DNA of 64,000 bases from a candidate division KSB1 bacterium (GCA_034506395.1 JAPDPQ010000016.1:1-64000); one strand, 5' to 3'. Counted from the stretch's first letter, positions 28,066-37,979 are shown. Notes: a model not told the origin generated them from the letters alone. Made by a program: numbers and translations.

Positions 28066-29775
28066 ATGAATAGTTATAAACATTATCTGTCGTTGGCCAT
28101 TGTTGTGGCATTGATTGGCGTAGTGATCCTATTCGGTGGCTGGGTCTCTCGCGGGGCCAACGTATCCAAGCCAGATTTTTACTTTGAGATCGATAAAAAC
28201 CTCAAGTTGTTCGGTAAAGTCTATGAAGAGATCGCTACTCGATATGTGGAAGAGATAGATCCTGAGAAATTCATGAAGTCTGGCATTAATGGGATGCTGG
28301 ACAATTTGGATCCCTATACAGTTTTCGTGGAGCAGGAGGGGAACAATGAGCTTCAGATTATGACCAAGGGGAAATACGGGGGCGTCGGGATGCGCATCGC
28401 CAAGCGAGAGGGATGGCCGACTGTAGTGGAGCCACCGTTCGAGGGCACACCGGCGGCAAAAGCTGGGATCCGCGAGGGAGATCAAATCATCGAGGTCGAT
28501 GGCGTCGCTACTAACAATCTCTCCATTTCTGAAACAGCGCAACGGCTGCGCGGTGAAATTGGTACTGCTGTGAATATCAAGATTCGACGCGTGGGTGAAG
28601 AAAAGGTATTGGAATTCCGACTTATTCGCGCTGAAATTAAGATCAGCGATGTGAGTTATGCTGGCTTTGTGAAAGACAAAATTGGTTATGTGCGATTGGG
28701 TCAATTCTCTCGCTTTGCGGGAAAGCAGGTTCGAGATTCCATCGCCGTGCTGAAAAGCAAGGGCATGGAGGCCCTAATTCTCGATCTGCGGGGCAACCCA
28801 GGTGGCCTGCTGGAGTCCGCAGTCCAAGTGGCCGAAAATTTCGTTAAGCAGGGAGACTTGATCGTTTATACCCGAGGGCGAGCCACAGGCACCAATGTCG
28901 AATATCGCTCCAAAGAGACTCCGATTTGGGGGGATAAGCCGTTAGTTGTTTTAGTGGACGAATACAGTGCCTCCGCATCTGAAATCGTTGCCGGCGCGAT
29001 TCAGGATTTGGATAGAGGATTGATCATCGGTTCGCCCACGTTTGGCAAAGGCTTGGTCCAAACTGTCGTTCCTTTGGATCGGGAAGGCACCTCATTAAAG
29101 ATCACTACGGCTAAATATTATATCCCCAGCGGCCGTCTGATCCAGAAACCAGATTTTATCCGATCAAAAGAGATTTTGTATGGCTATGATAGCAAGAAGG
29201 ATTCATTGAGCAACGTTGAGCCCGACCAATTCTACACAGTTGGAAAACGTCGGGTGCATGGCAAGGGTGGCATTGTCCCCGATATCAAGATCGCTTCAGA
29301 AGAGATCTCTCCATTGGTGGCGAATCTGACCATGAAATCGATGTTCTTCAATTTTGCGCTCGAATATGCCTCGAGCCACAAGTCGCTGAATACCGATTTC
29401 GTTATTGATGATAGCATTGTTGCTGATTTCAAAAAATTTCTGAAGGCCAAGGATTTCAGCTATAAAACTCGGAGCGAGATGAAACTTGAGGAATTGATCA
29501 AGGTTCTTAAAGAAGAAAAATATTCGAGTGCAATGGAGTCATCATTAGAACAATTGAAAAAAACGCTTCAAGAGGCAAAAGATCAGGACTTTCAGCGGGA
29601 TCTCGAGACCATCAAATGGAATTTAAAAGCCGAGATCGCGGCGAAGCTTTGGGGAACACCTGGAAAGTATCAAGTGGAATTTCAATGGCACCCAGAGATC
29701 AAAAAGGCGGTTGAAATTCTATCGAATGATCGAGAATATTTTTCATTATTAAGCAGCAACGTAGATATTAAATAA
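28066..29775 (+). CDS. S41-family carboxyl-terminal processing protease (CtpA-like)
   Basis: A 569-residue periplasmic protease held by an N-terminal signal anchor (SLAIVVALIGVVILFGGW). An N-terminal helical part (LDNLDPYTVFVE) precedes a PDZ domain (~100-190; GGVGMRIAKREGWPTVVEPP). The tail-specific protease core follows, with the catalytic Ser303 in YSASASEIV and Lys328 in TFGKGLVQTV, 25 residues apart as in Prc/CtpA. The last ~170 residues are an added helical, charged region (KEEKYSSAMESSLEQL) that is longer than in minimal CtpA. It likely degrades or matures envelope proteins. The start has AGGAGGTTACG upstream of the ATG. Confidence 0.94.
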   Translation: MNSYKHYLSLAIVVALIGVVILFGGWVSRGANVSKPDFYFEIDKNLKLFGKVYEEIATRYVEEIDPEKFMKSGINGMLDNLDPYTVFVEQEGNNELQIMTKGKYGGVGMRIAKREGWPTVVEPPFEGTPAAKAGIREGDQIIEVDGVATNNLSISETAQRLRGEIGTAVNIKIRRVGEEKVLEFRLIRAEIKISDVSYAGFVKDKIGYVRLGQFSRFAGKQVRDSIAVLKSKGMEALILDLRGNPGGLLESAVQVAENFVKQGDLIVYTRGRATGTNVEYRSKETPIWGDKPLVVLVDEYSASASEIVAGAIQDLDRGLIIGSPTFGKGLVQTVVPLDREGTSLKITTAKYYIPSGRLIQKPDFIRSKEILYGYDSKKDSLSNVEPDQFYTVGKRRVHGKGGIVPDIKIASEEISPLVANLTMKSMFFNFALEYASSHKSLNTDFVIDDSIVADFKKFLKAKDFSYKTRSEMKLEELIKVLKEEKYSSAMESSLEQLKKTLQEAKDQDFQRDLETIKWNLKAEIAAKLWGTPGKYQVEFQWHPEIKKAVEILSNDREYFSLLSSNVDIK

Positions 29776-30025
29776 GCCAATGATCATTCTCAATATTTAA
29801 TTGGTGAACATCAAAATTGAAGCCCAAACTGCCGCACTTATGAAAAAGCTCAATAGCGATTTCCATCTTGTTTTGGGGCCTAATCATGATTCAAGCTTGT
29901 TCAAGGCAGCTATGTTTGAATTGCAAATAAAAAAGGCAATGCAAGTATTTTGTCAATAATGTATCACGTTTCATCTATAAAAGTCAAATAGCGAATTTGG
30001 TAAAAAATGTTAGGGAGAACGGTTA

Positions 30026-32746
30026 ATGGGTAAAAAGTATGTCTATTTTTTTGGAGAAGGAAAAGCTGATGGTAATGCTAACATGAAAGAATTGTTGGGT
30101 GGCAAAGGTGCTAATCTGGCTGAGATGTGCAATTTAGGCATTCCAGTCCCACCCGGCTTCACGATTACCACTGAGATGTGCACTTATTATTATCAGAACA
30201 ACAAGCAAGTTCCAAAAGAATTAGAAAAAGAAGTTGATGATGCAATTGCCCGAGTCGAGAAAATCATGGGCGCAAAATTTGGAGATCCAGAAAATCCATT
30301 GCTATTTTCGGTTCGATCCGGTGCCCGCAGTTCGATGCCAGGAATGATGGAGACGGTTCTCAACATCGGTTTGACCACCAAAACCATTCCAGGGATGATC
30401 AAGCAGACCAAAAATGAGCGTTTTGTGTACGATGCGTACCGTCGCTTGATTGCCATGTACTCGGATGTGGTGATGGAGAAAGCTGAAGGGATTGAACCAG
30501 CGGACGGCCATGGGATTCGGGAGCAATTGGAACATGAGCTGGATCGCATGAAGCAGGCTCGGGGATACAAATATGATACAGATTTGACAGCTCAAGATCT
30601 AAAAGAGCTGGTTGAAATTTACAAGGCGAAAGTGAAAGAAGTATTAGGCAAGCCGTTCCCAGATGATCCTCGGGAGCAACTATGGGGCGGTATCAAAGCG
30701 GTATTTCAATCATGGATGGGCAAGCGGGCTATCTCTTACCGTCGTATTGAAGGGATTCCCGACGATTGGGGGACTGCCGTGAACGTTCAGGCCATGGTAT
30801 TCGGCAATATGGGCGATGACAGTGCTACGGGCGTGGCGTTCACCCGAAACCCGGCGACGGGTGAAAATGTGTTCTACGGTGAGTGGTTGCCCAATGCCCA
30901 GGGTGAAGATGTCGTTGCTGGGATACGGACGCCCAATCCGATCAACCGGGCTGGCAAAACGGAAGACACTCAGCACCTTCCGAGCCTGGAAGAGGTCATG
31001 CCGGAGCTGTACAAGCAGCTCGATAGCATTCAGAAGAAATTAGAGCGGCATTATAAAGATATGCAGGACATCGAGTTCACCATCCAAAAAGGCCGTTTAT
31101 GGATGTTGCAGACCCGAGTTGGAAAGCGGAACGGTCCAGCAGCGGTCCGAATGGCGGTGGAGATGTGCCAGGAAGGCTTAATCGACAAGAAGACGGCATT
31201 GATGCGCGTGAAACCATCGCAATTGGACGAACTGTTGCATCCGATGCTAGATCCTGAGGCTGAGAAAAAGGCCAAGGAGTTGGCGAAAGGTTTGCCAGCA
31301 GGGCCCGGCGGCGCCAATGGCATGATCGTTTTTACAGCCGATGATGCAGAAGCTTGGGCCAAGCAGGGCAAAAAGGTGATCTTGGTGCGCAACGAGACCT
31401 CTCCAGAAGATGTCCATGGTATGCACGCTGCGGCTGCCATTTTAACGGCGAAGGGTGGTATGACCAGCCATGCGGCATTGGTTGCGCGCGGCTGGGGTAA
31501 GTGCTGCATCGTTGGATGTAGTGCGCTGCAAATCGATTTGGCCAATAAACAGTTGAGCGTCAACGGGAAACTGTTGAAAGAGGGCGATTGGATCTCGTTG
31601 AACGGGACGCGCGGCCGCGTTTATGAAGGGAAACTGCCCTTGGTCGAACCCGACCTGGAGCATAACCAGCTCTATCAGCAACTGATGAAGTGGGCTGATG
31701 AAGTCCGCGAACTGGGGATTCGCACCAATGCGGATCGACCTCAGGATGCGGCACAGGCGCGTGCTTTTGGTGCTGAGGGAATTGGATTGTGTCGGACCGA
31801 ACACATGTTCTTCGACCCGGAACGGATTATGGCCATGCGCGAGATGATCGTCGCTGAGAACGAAACCGACCGCCGAAAGGCAGTGATGAAATTGTTGCCG
31901 TATCAGCGTAATGACTTTTACGGGATCCTCAAAGCTATGCATGATCTTCCTGTGACCATCCGGTTGCTCGACCCGCCGCTCCATGAGTTCGTCAACCTCG
32001 ATGAGAGACAAATCAAAGAGTTGAGCAAACAATTGGGGATCACCGAGCAGAAGCTGAAAGCCCGCATTGAAGCCCTTCATGAGTTGAATCCAATGCTGGG
32101 CCATCGTGGCTGTCGCTTGGGCATTGCCTATCCAGAGATCACAGAAATGCAGGCTCGGGCGATTTTTGAAGCGGCCGCCGATCTCACCAAAGAGGGCGTA
32201 AAAGTCTACCCCGAGGTGATGGTGCCTTTAACTGGGATTTACACAGAGTTTGATCATCAGAAAGCCATTATTGACCGCGTCGCCAAGGAGGTCATGGAAG
32301 AAAAACAGGTCAAATTTAGCTACATGGTGGGTACGATGATCGAAATCCCGCGGGCTTGCGTCACTGCTAACGAGATCGCTCGAACGGCCGAGTTCTTCTC
32401 ATTTGGTACCAACGACCTCACGCAGACCACCTTTGGATTTTCCCGAGATGATATCGGTAGCTTCTTACCTTATTATCTGGACCATAAGATTCTGCCCAAT
32501 GATCCTTTCCAGACCCTGGATCAGAACGGCGTGGGACAGCTCATCGATATGGGGGTCAAGCGGGGACGTTCAGTACGGCCAGATCTCAAGATCGGCATTT
32601 GCGGTGAGCACGGTGGCGATCCAGATTCTATCGATTTCTGCCATCGTGTTGGCATGAACTACGTCTCTTGCTCGCCATTCCGTGTACCGATCGCGCGACT
32701 GGCAGCGGCTCATGCCGCCATCAAAAATGGGCCTCAGAAAAAGTAA
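30026..32746 (+). CDS. ppdK: Pyruvate, phosphate dikinase
   Basis: 906 residues, slightly longer than the classical 874-residue enzyme. It interconverts pyruvate + ATP + Pi and PEP + AMP + PPi. The N-terminal ATP-grasp domain (LLGGKGANLAEMCNLGIPVP; FSVRSGARSSMPGMMETVLN) is followed by the swivelling phosphohistidine domain with His482 in GGMTSHAALVARGWGK. The C-terminal TIM barrel binds PEP/pyruvate (RTEHMFFDPERI, and Cys859 in KIGICGEHGGDP). It would support gluconeogenesis or a PPi-linked glycolysis. The gene stands alone and ends in a strong terminator. Confidence 0.97.
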   Translation: MGKKYVYFFGEGKADGNANMKELLGGKGANLAEMCNLGIPVPPGFTITTEMCTYYYQNNKQVPKELEKEVDDAIARVEKIMGAKFGDPENPLLFSVRSGARSSMPGMMETVLNIGLTTKTIPGMIKQTKNERFVYDAYRRLIAMYSDVVMEKAEGIEPADGHGIREQLEHELDRMKQARGYKYDTDLTAQDLKELVEIYKAKVKEVLGKPFPDDPREQLWGGIKAVFQSWMGKRAISYRRIEGIPDDWGTAVNVQAMVFGNMGDDSATGVAFTRNPATGENVFYGEWLPNAQGEDVVAGIRTPNPINRAGKTEDTQHLPSLEEVMPELYKQLDSIQKKLERHYKDMQDIEFTIQKGRLWMLQTRVGKRNGPAAVRMAVEMCQEGLIDKKTALMRVKPSQLDELLHPMLDPEAEKKAKELAKGLPAGPGGANGMIVFTADDAEAWAKQGKKVILVRNETSPEDVHGMHAAAAILTAKGGMTSHAALVARGWGKCCIVGCSALQIDLANKQLSVNGKLLKEGDWISLNGTRGRVYEGKLPLVEPDLEHNQLYQQLMKWADEVRELGIRTNADRPQDAAQARAFGAEGIGLCRTEHMFFDPERIMAMREMIVAENETDRRKAVMKLLPYQRNDFYGILKAMHDLPVTIRLLDPPLHEFVNLDERQIKELSKQLGITEQKLKARIEALHELNPMLGHRGCRLGIAYPEITEMQARAIFEAAADLTKEGVKVYPEVMVPLTGIYTEFDHQKAIIDRVAKEVMEEKQVKFSYMVGTMIEIPRACVTANEIARTAEFFSFGTNDLTQTTFGFSRDDIGSFLPYYLDHKILPNDPFQTLDQNGVGQLIDMGVKRGRSVRPDLKIGICGEHGGDPDSIDFCHRVGMNYVSCSPFRVPIARLAAAHAAIKNGPQKK

Positions 32747-32770
32747 TTGGTGATCGATGTTTGGATTTGC

Positions 32771-32814
32771 AGCGGTGGTTAGTTTCGAATTCGAAAGCTA
32801 CCACCGCTTTTTTT
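32771..32814 (+). terminator. Rho-independent terminator of ppdK
   Basis: A long stem, AGCGGTGGT...ACCACCGCT extended by TTTCGAA/TTCGAAA with three mismatches in 19 pairs, is followed by a run of seven T. It begins 24 bases after the ppdK stop. Confidence 0.9.
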
Positions 32815-32922
32815 GTTCTGAGCCAGAATCAATCACGAGGATCTTATTCTACACAGGGACCAAATTGTGGACTTGTGTTTATCAATTCTGCAAGCACAGC
32901 AACCCCATTCTGCGCATTATAA

Positions 32923-32946
32923 GATGCCTGCATTCGCAGGCATGAC
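32923..32946 (-). repeat. REP-like palindrome (solo copy)
   Basis: On the minus strand it reads TGTCATGCCTGCGAATGCAG then GCATC, identical over at least 23 bases to the left end of the element at 19515. No clear second end was found nearby. It lies in the 390-base gap between the ppdK and SagB-type genes, which otherwise holds only the ppdK terminator. Confidence 0.7.
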
Positions 32947-33138
32947 AGCTTCTTATGCTCTAGTTTGCAGATGTCCATTTTTGTATTAAGCTGGATTCGA
33001 ACAATATGCGGCAATGCATGCCCGCTCAGTTAAAAACGCTATGACCTAAAATAGGCGACACGAGATAGAGGTGGGGCCATTTCGCGGGGAGGAATTGTTG
33101 AAAGGTAGTCTTATAAATTTACTGTGAGGTCTTATTGT

Positions 33139-33891
33139 ATGGACTTATCGAAAATCGCGCATATCGGTGAAGATTTTCAAGAATACACCAAATATCAGTA
33201 TTTCTTCAGCCCGAGCGATATGAGTCGAGGGATCCCGGTCCCTCAAGCCGAAAAACCGATCCCGCCAGATGTCCCTCAAGTCGCTCTTCCAAAAACCGAA
33301 CCATTGCTCTCCAAATTTGGAAAAGAAATTTTCTTTATAATCAAACAGCGGCGATCGAGGCGGGATTATTTGGAAAAACCACTCAGCCTGGAGCAACTAT
33401 CGCTATTGCTGTGGGCCACTCAGGGGCTACAGCAGGCTGGTTATGGTTATACCTTGCGAACTGTTCCATCGGCCGGGGCGCGACATCCCTTGGAAACCTA
33501 TTTGCTGATAAATCATCTTGAACAATTGCAGTCTGGCCTGTATCGTTATTCTCCCTCGCGACATGCAGTGATCCAGTTGAGGAATGATCCTGCGATTGTA
33601 GATCATTTAACAGAAGCTTGCCTTGGGCAGGAGATGTTCAGGACGTGCAGTGTAGCTTTTATTTGGACTGCCGTGATCCAGCGCAGTCGTTGGAAATATC
33701 AGCAGCGCGCCTATCGTTATATTTATCTGGATGCAGGTCACGTTTGCCAAAATCTCTATCTTGCTTGTGAAGCATTGAAATTGGGCTGTTGCGCCGTGGC
33801 GGCATTTGATGACGATGCTGTGAATCGCTTGCTGGAAGTCGATGGCAAAGAGGAATTTGCCATTTATTTGGCGACTGTGGGAGCTGTGTAG
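33139..33891 (+). CDS. SagB/ThcOx-family nitroreductase-like flavoprotein
   Basis: About 250 residues from the ATG at 33139, ten bases past a GAGG; an in-frame GTG at 33124 is less well placed. The nitroreductase fold is marked by IIKQRRSRRDYLEKPLSLEQL, the FMN-phosphate-binding VPSAGARHPLETYLL and YIYLDAGHVCQNLYLACEAL near the C-terminus, the SagB pattern. SagB enzymes oxidise azolines in thiazole/oxazole peptides, but many homologues sit alone and are of unknown substrate. No precursor peptide or YcaO cyclodehydratase gene is seen here, so a RiPP role is not supported. It is cytoplasmic, with no export signal. Confidence 0.85.
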   Translation: MDLSKIAHIGEDFQEYTKYQYFFSPSDMSRGIPVPQAEKPIPPDVPQVALPKTEPLLSKFGKEIFFIIKQRRSRRDYLEKPLSLEQLSLLLWATQGLQQAGYGYTLRTVPSAGARHPLETYLLINHLEQLQSGLYRYSPSRHAVIQLRNDPAIVDHLTEACLGQEMFRTCSVAFIWTAVIQRSRWKYQQRAYRYIYLDAGHVCQNLYLACEALKLGCCAVAAFDDDAVNRLLEVDGKEEFAIYLATVGAV

Positions 33892-33915
33892 CGATATTAA
33901 AGAATCGAGCGTTTC

Positions 33916-33963
33916 GGCATAGGGCGAGAGACTTTGTGCGCTTATCGTCCCTCGCCACATGCC
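33916..33963. terminator. Hairpin between convergent SagB-type and pepP genes
   Basis: GGCATAGGGCGAGAGAC and GTCCCTCGCCACATGCC pair with 14 matches of 17 around a 14-base loop, in the short gap between two convergent genes. No strong T-run follows, so terminator function is tentative; a REP-like hairpin is an alternative. Confidence 0.45.
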
Positions 33964-34062
33964 TTATTTCCATATGCGTTGAAGCAGCGGATTAATTATC
34001 AAGATCCCACTTTTGGTGATGAGACCCATATTGCCACGCGTTTGGTTATCTGGTGTTGTTTT

Positions 34063-35448
34063 TTAGGAGAATGATCCTTCAAGTTCATCAATGGTCTTTG
34101 GGATCGGCCTGCCCAACACCCGATGGCCTTTCGACGTCACCAAAACGTCATCTTCAATGCGGATGCCTCCAAAGCCAATGGTCGCTTCAACCTTGTCGTA
34201 GTTGATGAATGATTTATGTCTCCCTTCATTTTTCCATTGGGAGATCAATTCCGGCATGAAATAGATACCTGGCTCAACCGTAAGCACATGACCTGGAACC
34301 AGCTCCTTCGCAAAGCGCAAATAGGCGAGACCAAATTGTTTACTGCGCTGAATTTTGCTGTTATAGCCGACGTAATTTTCACCCAATCCCTCCATATCAT
34401 GAACATCGAGCCCCAATTGATGCCCTAAGCCATGGGGGAAAAAGAGGGCATGGGCTCCTTCCTTGACTGCATCATCGAGGTCACCCGTCATGAAGCCAAG
34501 TTGCTTTAATCCATCGGCAATCACGCGAGCTGCTTCAAGATGAACGTCTCGAAATAGCACACCAGGTTTCATCATATCGATGGCTTTCAGTTGAGCTTCC
34601 AGCACGATATTATAGATGTCCTTCTGTAATGGTGCAAATTTACCGCTGACTGGATAAGTCCGAGTAATATCACTGGCATAATGCAGCGGCGATTCTGCAC
34701 CAGAATCCATCACGATCAAATCCCCATCCTTCATCAAATTGGTGTGAGAGTGACCATGCAATACTTCGCCGTGCACTGTAAAGATAATAGGGAACGAGAT
34801 GGCGCTGCCTTTAGATAACAGCAATCCCTCCACCTGTCCATAAATCTCATGTTCGTACATCCCTGGCTTAATGATCTTTTTAGCCAAATGATACATTTCA
34901 TAGCTGATATCCAGCGCTAATTCAATCTGTTTTATTTCTTCCTCTGATTTGATTGAACGCTGCGCCACTACCGCCTTGATCAGTTCCACTGAAGCATAAT
35001 GGTTCACCACCTGATGACGAATTCCTGTAAGATCTTCGATTTTGATCAGGTTTTCTGGTCGATACTGTGGCAAAAAATGGATTTTGCGGCGCTGCAGAAG
35101 CGCTTCTCTGATGGTCGCGTTCAATTTTTCAGTAGGTTCGGCCTTGGCGACACCGACCTTTTCAGCTTTAGCCGCCAATTTCTCCTGTGGCCCCATCCAT
35201 ACCATATCATCCACAGTAAAATCGTAACCGAAAATTATCTCTTGATTATTGTCAACATCGATTATCGCCGCCAGTCCAGGGAAGTCCAACCCGAAAAAGT
35301 ATAGAAATGAACTATCTTGCCGAAAGTTGTAAGTATTGGCAGCGTAATTCATCGGGCTTTCTTCATTACCTAAAAACAATATTAAGCCAGAGCCGATCTG
35401 CTGTTTTAGTTTTGCTCGTCGCTGCACATAAGTTTTCGTATCGAACAT
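34063..35448 (-). CDS. pepP: Xaa-Pro aminopeptidase (aminopeptidase P, M24B)
   Basis: 461 residues in two domains: an N-terminal creatinase-like half (MNYAANTYNFRQDSSFLYFF, residues ~33-52) and the M24 'pita-bread' metalloprotease. Metal ligands are visible: the two Asp of VMDSGAESPLHYASDITRTY, His in GHQLGLDVHDM, Glu in LTVEPGIYF and Glu in IRIEDDVLVT. It removes N-terminal residues preceding proline from peptides in the cytosol. No signal peptide. The ATG has GGAGGGGTC immediately upstream. Monocistronic. Confidence 0.94.
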   Translation of the reverse strand: MFDTKTYVQRRAKLKQQIGSGLILFLGNEESPMNYAANTYNFRQDSSFLYFFGLDFPGLAAIIDVDNNQEIIFGYDFTVDDMVWMGPQEKLAAKAEKVGVAKAEPTEKLNATIREALLQRRKIHFLPQYRPENLIKIEDLTGIRHQVVNHYASVELIKAVVAQRSIKSEEEIKQIELALDISYEMYHLAKKIIKPGMYEHEIYGQVEGLLLSKGSAISFPIIFTVHGEVLHGHSHTNLMKDGDLIVMDSGAESPLHYASDITRTYPVSGKFAPLQKDIYNIVLEAQLKAIDMMKPGVLFRDVHLEAARVIADGLKQLGFMTGDLDDAVKEGAHALFFPHGLGHQLGLDVHDMEGLGENYVGYNSKIQRSKQFGLAYLRFAKELVPGHVLTVEPGIYFMPELISQWKNEGRHKSFINYDKVEATIGFGGIRIEDDVLVTSKGHRVLGRPIPKTIDELEGSFS

Positions 35449-35561
35449 GACCCCTCCGTCTTTTTTGAGTGTACCGAATATTCCATCGCCACCTATTCTT
35501 TGCTATGAATTAGATTTTGTTTCGAAGGCTTTTGCCCAGCAGATAATACCAGGAGCGATGA

Positions 35562-35639
35562 TGTTTTCCCACGAATGATAGAACAAACGCGGATTGTTGC
35601 TCCAAAAATCCTTGGAAGTTCTACATTCGTGGGAAAAAA
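35562..35639. repeat. Palindromic element with ~20-bp inverted repeats
   Basis: TTTTCCCACGAATG-A-TAGAAC at 35564 onward matches, on the other strand, TTTTCCCACGAATG-TAGAAC ending at 35637: about 20 bp with one inserted base, enclosing ~35 bp. It lies between the GH127 and pepP genes in a gap of 231 bases, and might also serve as the GH127 terminator. Confidence 0.65.
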
Positions 35640-35679
35640 TATCGGATTAGGCACTGATGAACAAAGATGCCTCGTCCTT

Positions 35680-37671
35680 TCACTGAATTTGTGAAAACGA
35701 AATGGCTCTGGCAGCAGATTGCTCATAGGGCAACCAGACCGCCATTTCACCTGGGCCGCGATGGGCCCATGCATAATAGGGAATAGCGACGAATTCTTGC
35801 GTGCGCTGCTGGATGCCCTGTGGATCGGAGAAGAGCGCCACAGCTTGACCTTTTAACACGGTTACCCCATTGAACAGATCAGCCCGGTGCTCGGCCTGAA
35901 GCTCAGCATCTTTGGGCAACATGAGATTAAGCACGTGGCCGCCATTATCAACCCATTCTGCACAATAAACGATCGGGCCGCGCTCCAGCGATAATTTCCC
36001 CACATCGGATTTCACGCTGTCGTGCGCTACCACCTTATGAATAGTCATTGGCAGATGAAGCTCAATGGTGTCTCCATTTTTCCAGCGCCGCTTAAGCAGG
36101 GCAAATCCTTTGTTCAGTTGAAAATCGGTCGGTTGACCGTTAATTAGCAATGTTATTTTTTCATCCGTGGGGTTAAGATATCGGTAAAGATCACTGGGCA
36201 CAGGCGACCCAAGAGCCCAGCCAGGAATTCGGACGTGAATTGTGAAATCGTCTTCTTGCTCAGGGCTCACCGTAATGGTGATCTTCCCATCCCAGGGATA
36301 ATCGGTCGCCTGCGTCACCTTTACGGAATTATCTTTCATTTTGATCGTCGCTGTGTTGCTCATGAACAGATTGACGAAAATATCATCATCCTGCTGGGCG
36401 TAGACATAGCCGGGCAAAGAGGGGAGGAACCGAACCACATTCACTGGACAACAGGCACAATCGAACCAAGGGCTTCTTTTATGTCGGCCATCGGATTCCA
36501 GCGGATTAGGATAAAAGAACTCATTGCCGTCCAATCCGACGCCAGATAGAAAGCCATTGTACAATGTCCGTTCGAGCACATCGATGTATTTGGCATCACC
36601 ATGGAGCAGAAATAGGCGATGGTTCCAGAACATATTGGCGATCGCCGCACAGGTTTCGTTGTAGGCTTCCAAATTGGGCAATTCGTAATTGTCGCCGAAC
36701 GCTTCTCCTTCCGATCGTGCTCCGATGCCGCCAGTGATGTAGAGCTTCTTAGAAACGACATTCTCCCAGATGCGATCGATGGCCTTGATATAATCTTGGT
36801 CACCCGTCAATGCCGCTACATCGGCCATCCCAGAGTACATATAACCAGCCCGAACTGCATGACCGACAGCTTCATCCTGCTCGATCACTGGCTTATGGTC
36901 TTGGGTGTATTCCGCGCTGATATATTCGTCATAGGGTTTCCGACCGATGTATCGTCCTCGCTGATCGAGGAAAAATTTGGCAAGCTTCAAATAACGTTCA
37001 TCGCCGGTCACACGATACAGCTTGGTCAAACCGATTTCAATTTCCTGATGTCCTGGTGGATCGTGCTTCTTGCCTGGGCCGAACACCGAATCGATCAAAT
37101 TCGCATTCTTAATCGCCACGTCCAACAACGATCGTTTCCCAGTCGCTTGGTAATAGGCCACAGCCGCTTCATACATGTGTCCCACGTTATATAATTCATG
37201 GCTGTGAATGAGATACGACCAACGTTCTGGGCCGGCGTTTTTCGGCGGCTTGGCGGGATTGATCGTTCGCGCGGTATAAAGATAACCATCATCTTCCTGT
37301 GCGGCAGCGATCTTGGCAATCAAATCATCCAGGTATTGCTCCAATTGTGGATCCGGATAAAGCCGCAATGAATAAGCGGCACCTTCTATCACTTTGTAGA
37401 CATCAGAGTCATTATAACGAATCCCAACGAACTCACCCTCCATCAATCCCCCTGCTTTAGCAAAGTTATCGATGCGACCAGTTTCTTCACATTTCTTGAA
37501 ATCGTAAGGGATGGTAACAGTTCGGTTGGTTTCCATCCGTGGTTGCCAAAATTGATCAGTAACTTGGACATCGGTAAAAGGAACTGGCTTGATGGGATAA
37601 TCTTTCTGAGGTTTTTTTGAACATGCAGTGAATAGAAGCACCATTGCAACAAACAACATCAATTTTTCCAT
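35680..37671 (-). CDS. GH127 beta-L-arabinofuranosidase-like lipoprotein
   Basis: About 663 residues, starting at the ATG at 37669-37671 with GGAGGAG upstream; the frame extends 39 codons further without a site. A lipoprotein signal MEKLMLFVAMVLLFTAC gives Cys17. The rest is the (alpha/alpha)6 barrel of GH127 (DUF1680): the segment VPFTDVQVTDQFWQPRMETN, ITGGIGARSEGEAFGDNYEL with the conserved Glu, and the zinc-cysteine motif WFDCACCPVNVVRFLPSLPG that supplies the nucleophilic Cys. It would release terminal beta-L-arabinofuranose from plant cell-wall glycoproteins or polysaccharides. It lies just upstream of, and divergent from, the xylan locus and may be part of it. Confidence 0.9.
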   Translation of the reverse strand: MEKLMLFVAMVLLFTACSKKPQKDYPIKPVPFTDVQVTDQFWQPRMETNRTVTIPYDFKKCEETGRIDNFAKAGGLMEGEFVGIRYNDSDVYKVIEGAAYSLRLYPDPQLEQYLDDLIAKIAAAQEDDGYLYTARTINPAKPPKNAGPERWSYLIHSHELYNVGHMYEAAVAYYQATGKRSLLDVAIKNANLIDSVFGPGKKHDPPGHQEIEIGLTKLYRVTGDERYLKLAKFFLDQRGRYIGRKPYDEYISAEYTQDHKPVIEQDEAVGHAVRAGYMYSGMADVAALTGDQDYIKAIDRIWENVVSKKLYITGGIGARSEGEAFGDNYELPNLEAYNETCAAIANMFWNHRLFLLHGDAKYIDVLERTLYNGFLSGVGLDGNEFFYPNPLESDGRHKRSPWFDCACCPVNVVRFLPSLPGYVYAQQDDDIFVNLFMSNTATIKMKDNSVKVTQATDYPWDGKITITVSPEQEDDFTIHVRIPGWALGSPVPSDLYRYLNPTDEKITLLINGQPTDFQLNKGFALLKRRWKNGDTIELHLPMTIHKVVAHDSVKSDVGKLSLERGPIVYCAEWVDNGGHVLNLMLPKDAELQAEHRADLFNGVTVLKGQAVALFSDPQGIQQRTQEFVAIPYYAWAHRGPGEMAVWLPYEQSAARAISFSQIQ

Positions 37672-37925
37672 CAACACTCCTCCATAATTTGTAATGAATG
37701 ATTTTCCAGCAATCGAATCTACACTGATTGCTGATCTTCTGTTATCCAATTGCAAAGCGAATTTGGTGAATGAACCTGCTTGATTCACATAGCTCGGGAA
37801 ACCCAGTGAATGCCCCCTTAATATCGAAAAAAATTTTTAAATTTGCAAGGCCAATTTTAGAATCGGGTAGCTTAGATGAAACTCCATTGTGATGAACAAA
37901 TAAATGAACGCTTAAAAATTTTTGC

Positions 37926-37954
37926 TTGACATTTTAAATAATTTTTTGTATAAT
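37926..37954 (+). promoter_or_regulatory. Consensus sigma-70 promoter of the xylan locus
   Basis: TTGACA (37926-37931), 17 bases, TATAAT (37949-37954): a perfect match to the consensus. It reads toward the TonB receptor gene, with transcription expected to begin near 37961. Confidence 0.85.
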
Positions 37955-37961
37955 TAAATCG

Positions 37962-37979
37962 GTTCAATTAAAATTGAAC
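37962..37979. promoter_or_regulatory. Candidate operator palindrome
   Basis: GTTCAATTAAAATTGAAC is a perfect 8-bp inverted repeat with a two-base centre. It starts about one base after the predicted transcription start, an ideal position for a repressor. The cognate regulator is not in the window. Confidence 0.65.

Noticed and set aside
33139-33891. RiPP (thiazole/oxazole peptide) cluster around the SagB-type gene
   Set aside because: No YcaO cyclodehydratase, precursor peptide or transporter gene lies nearby.
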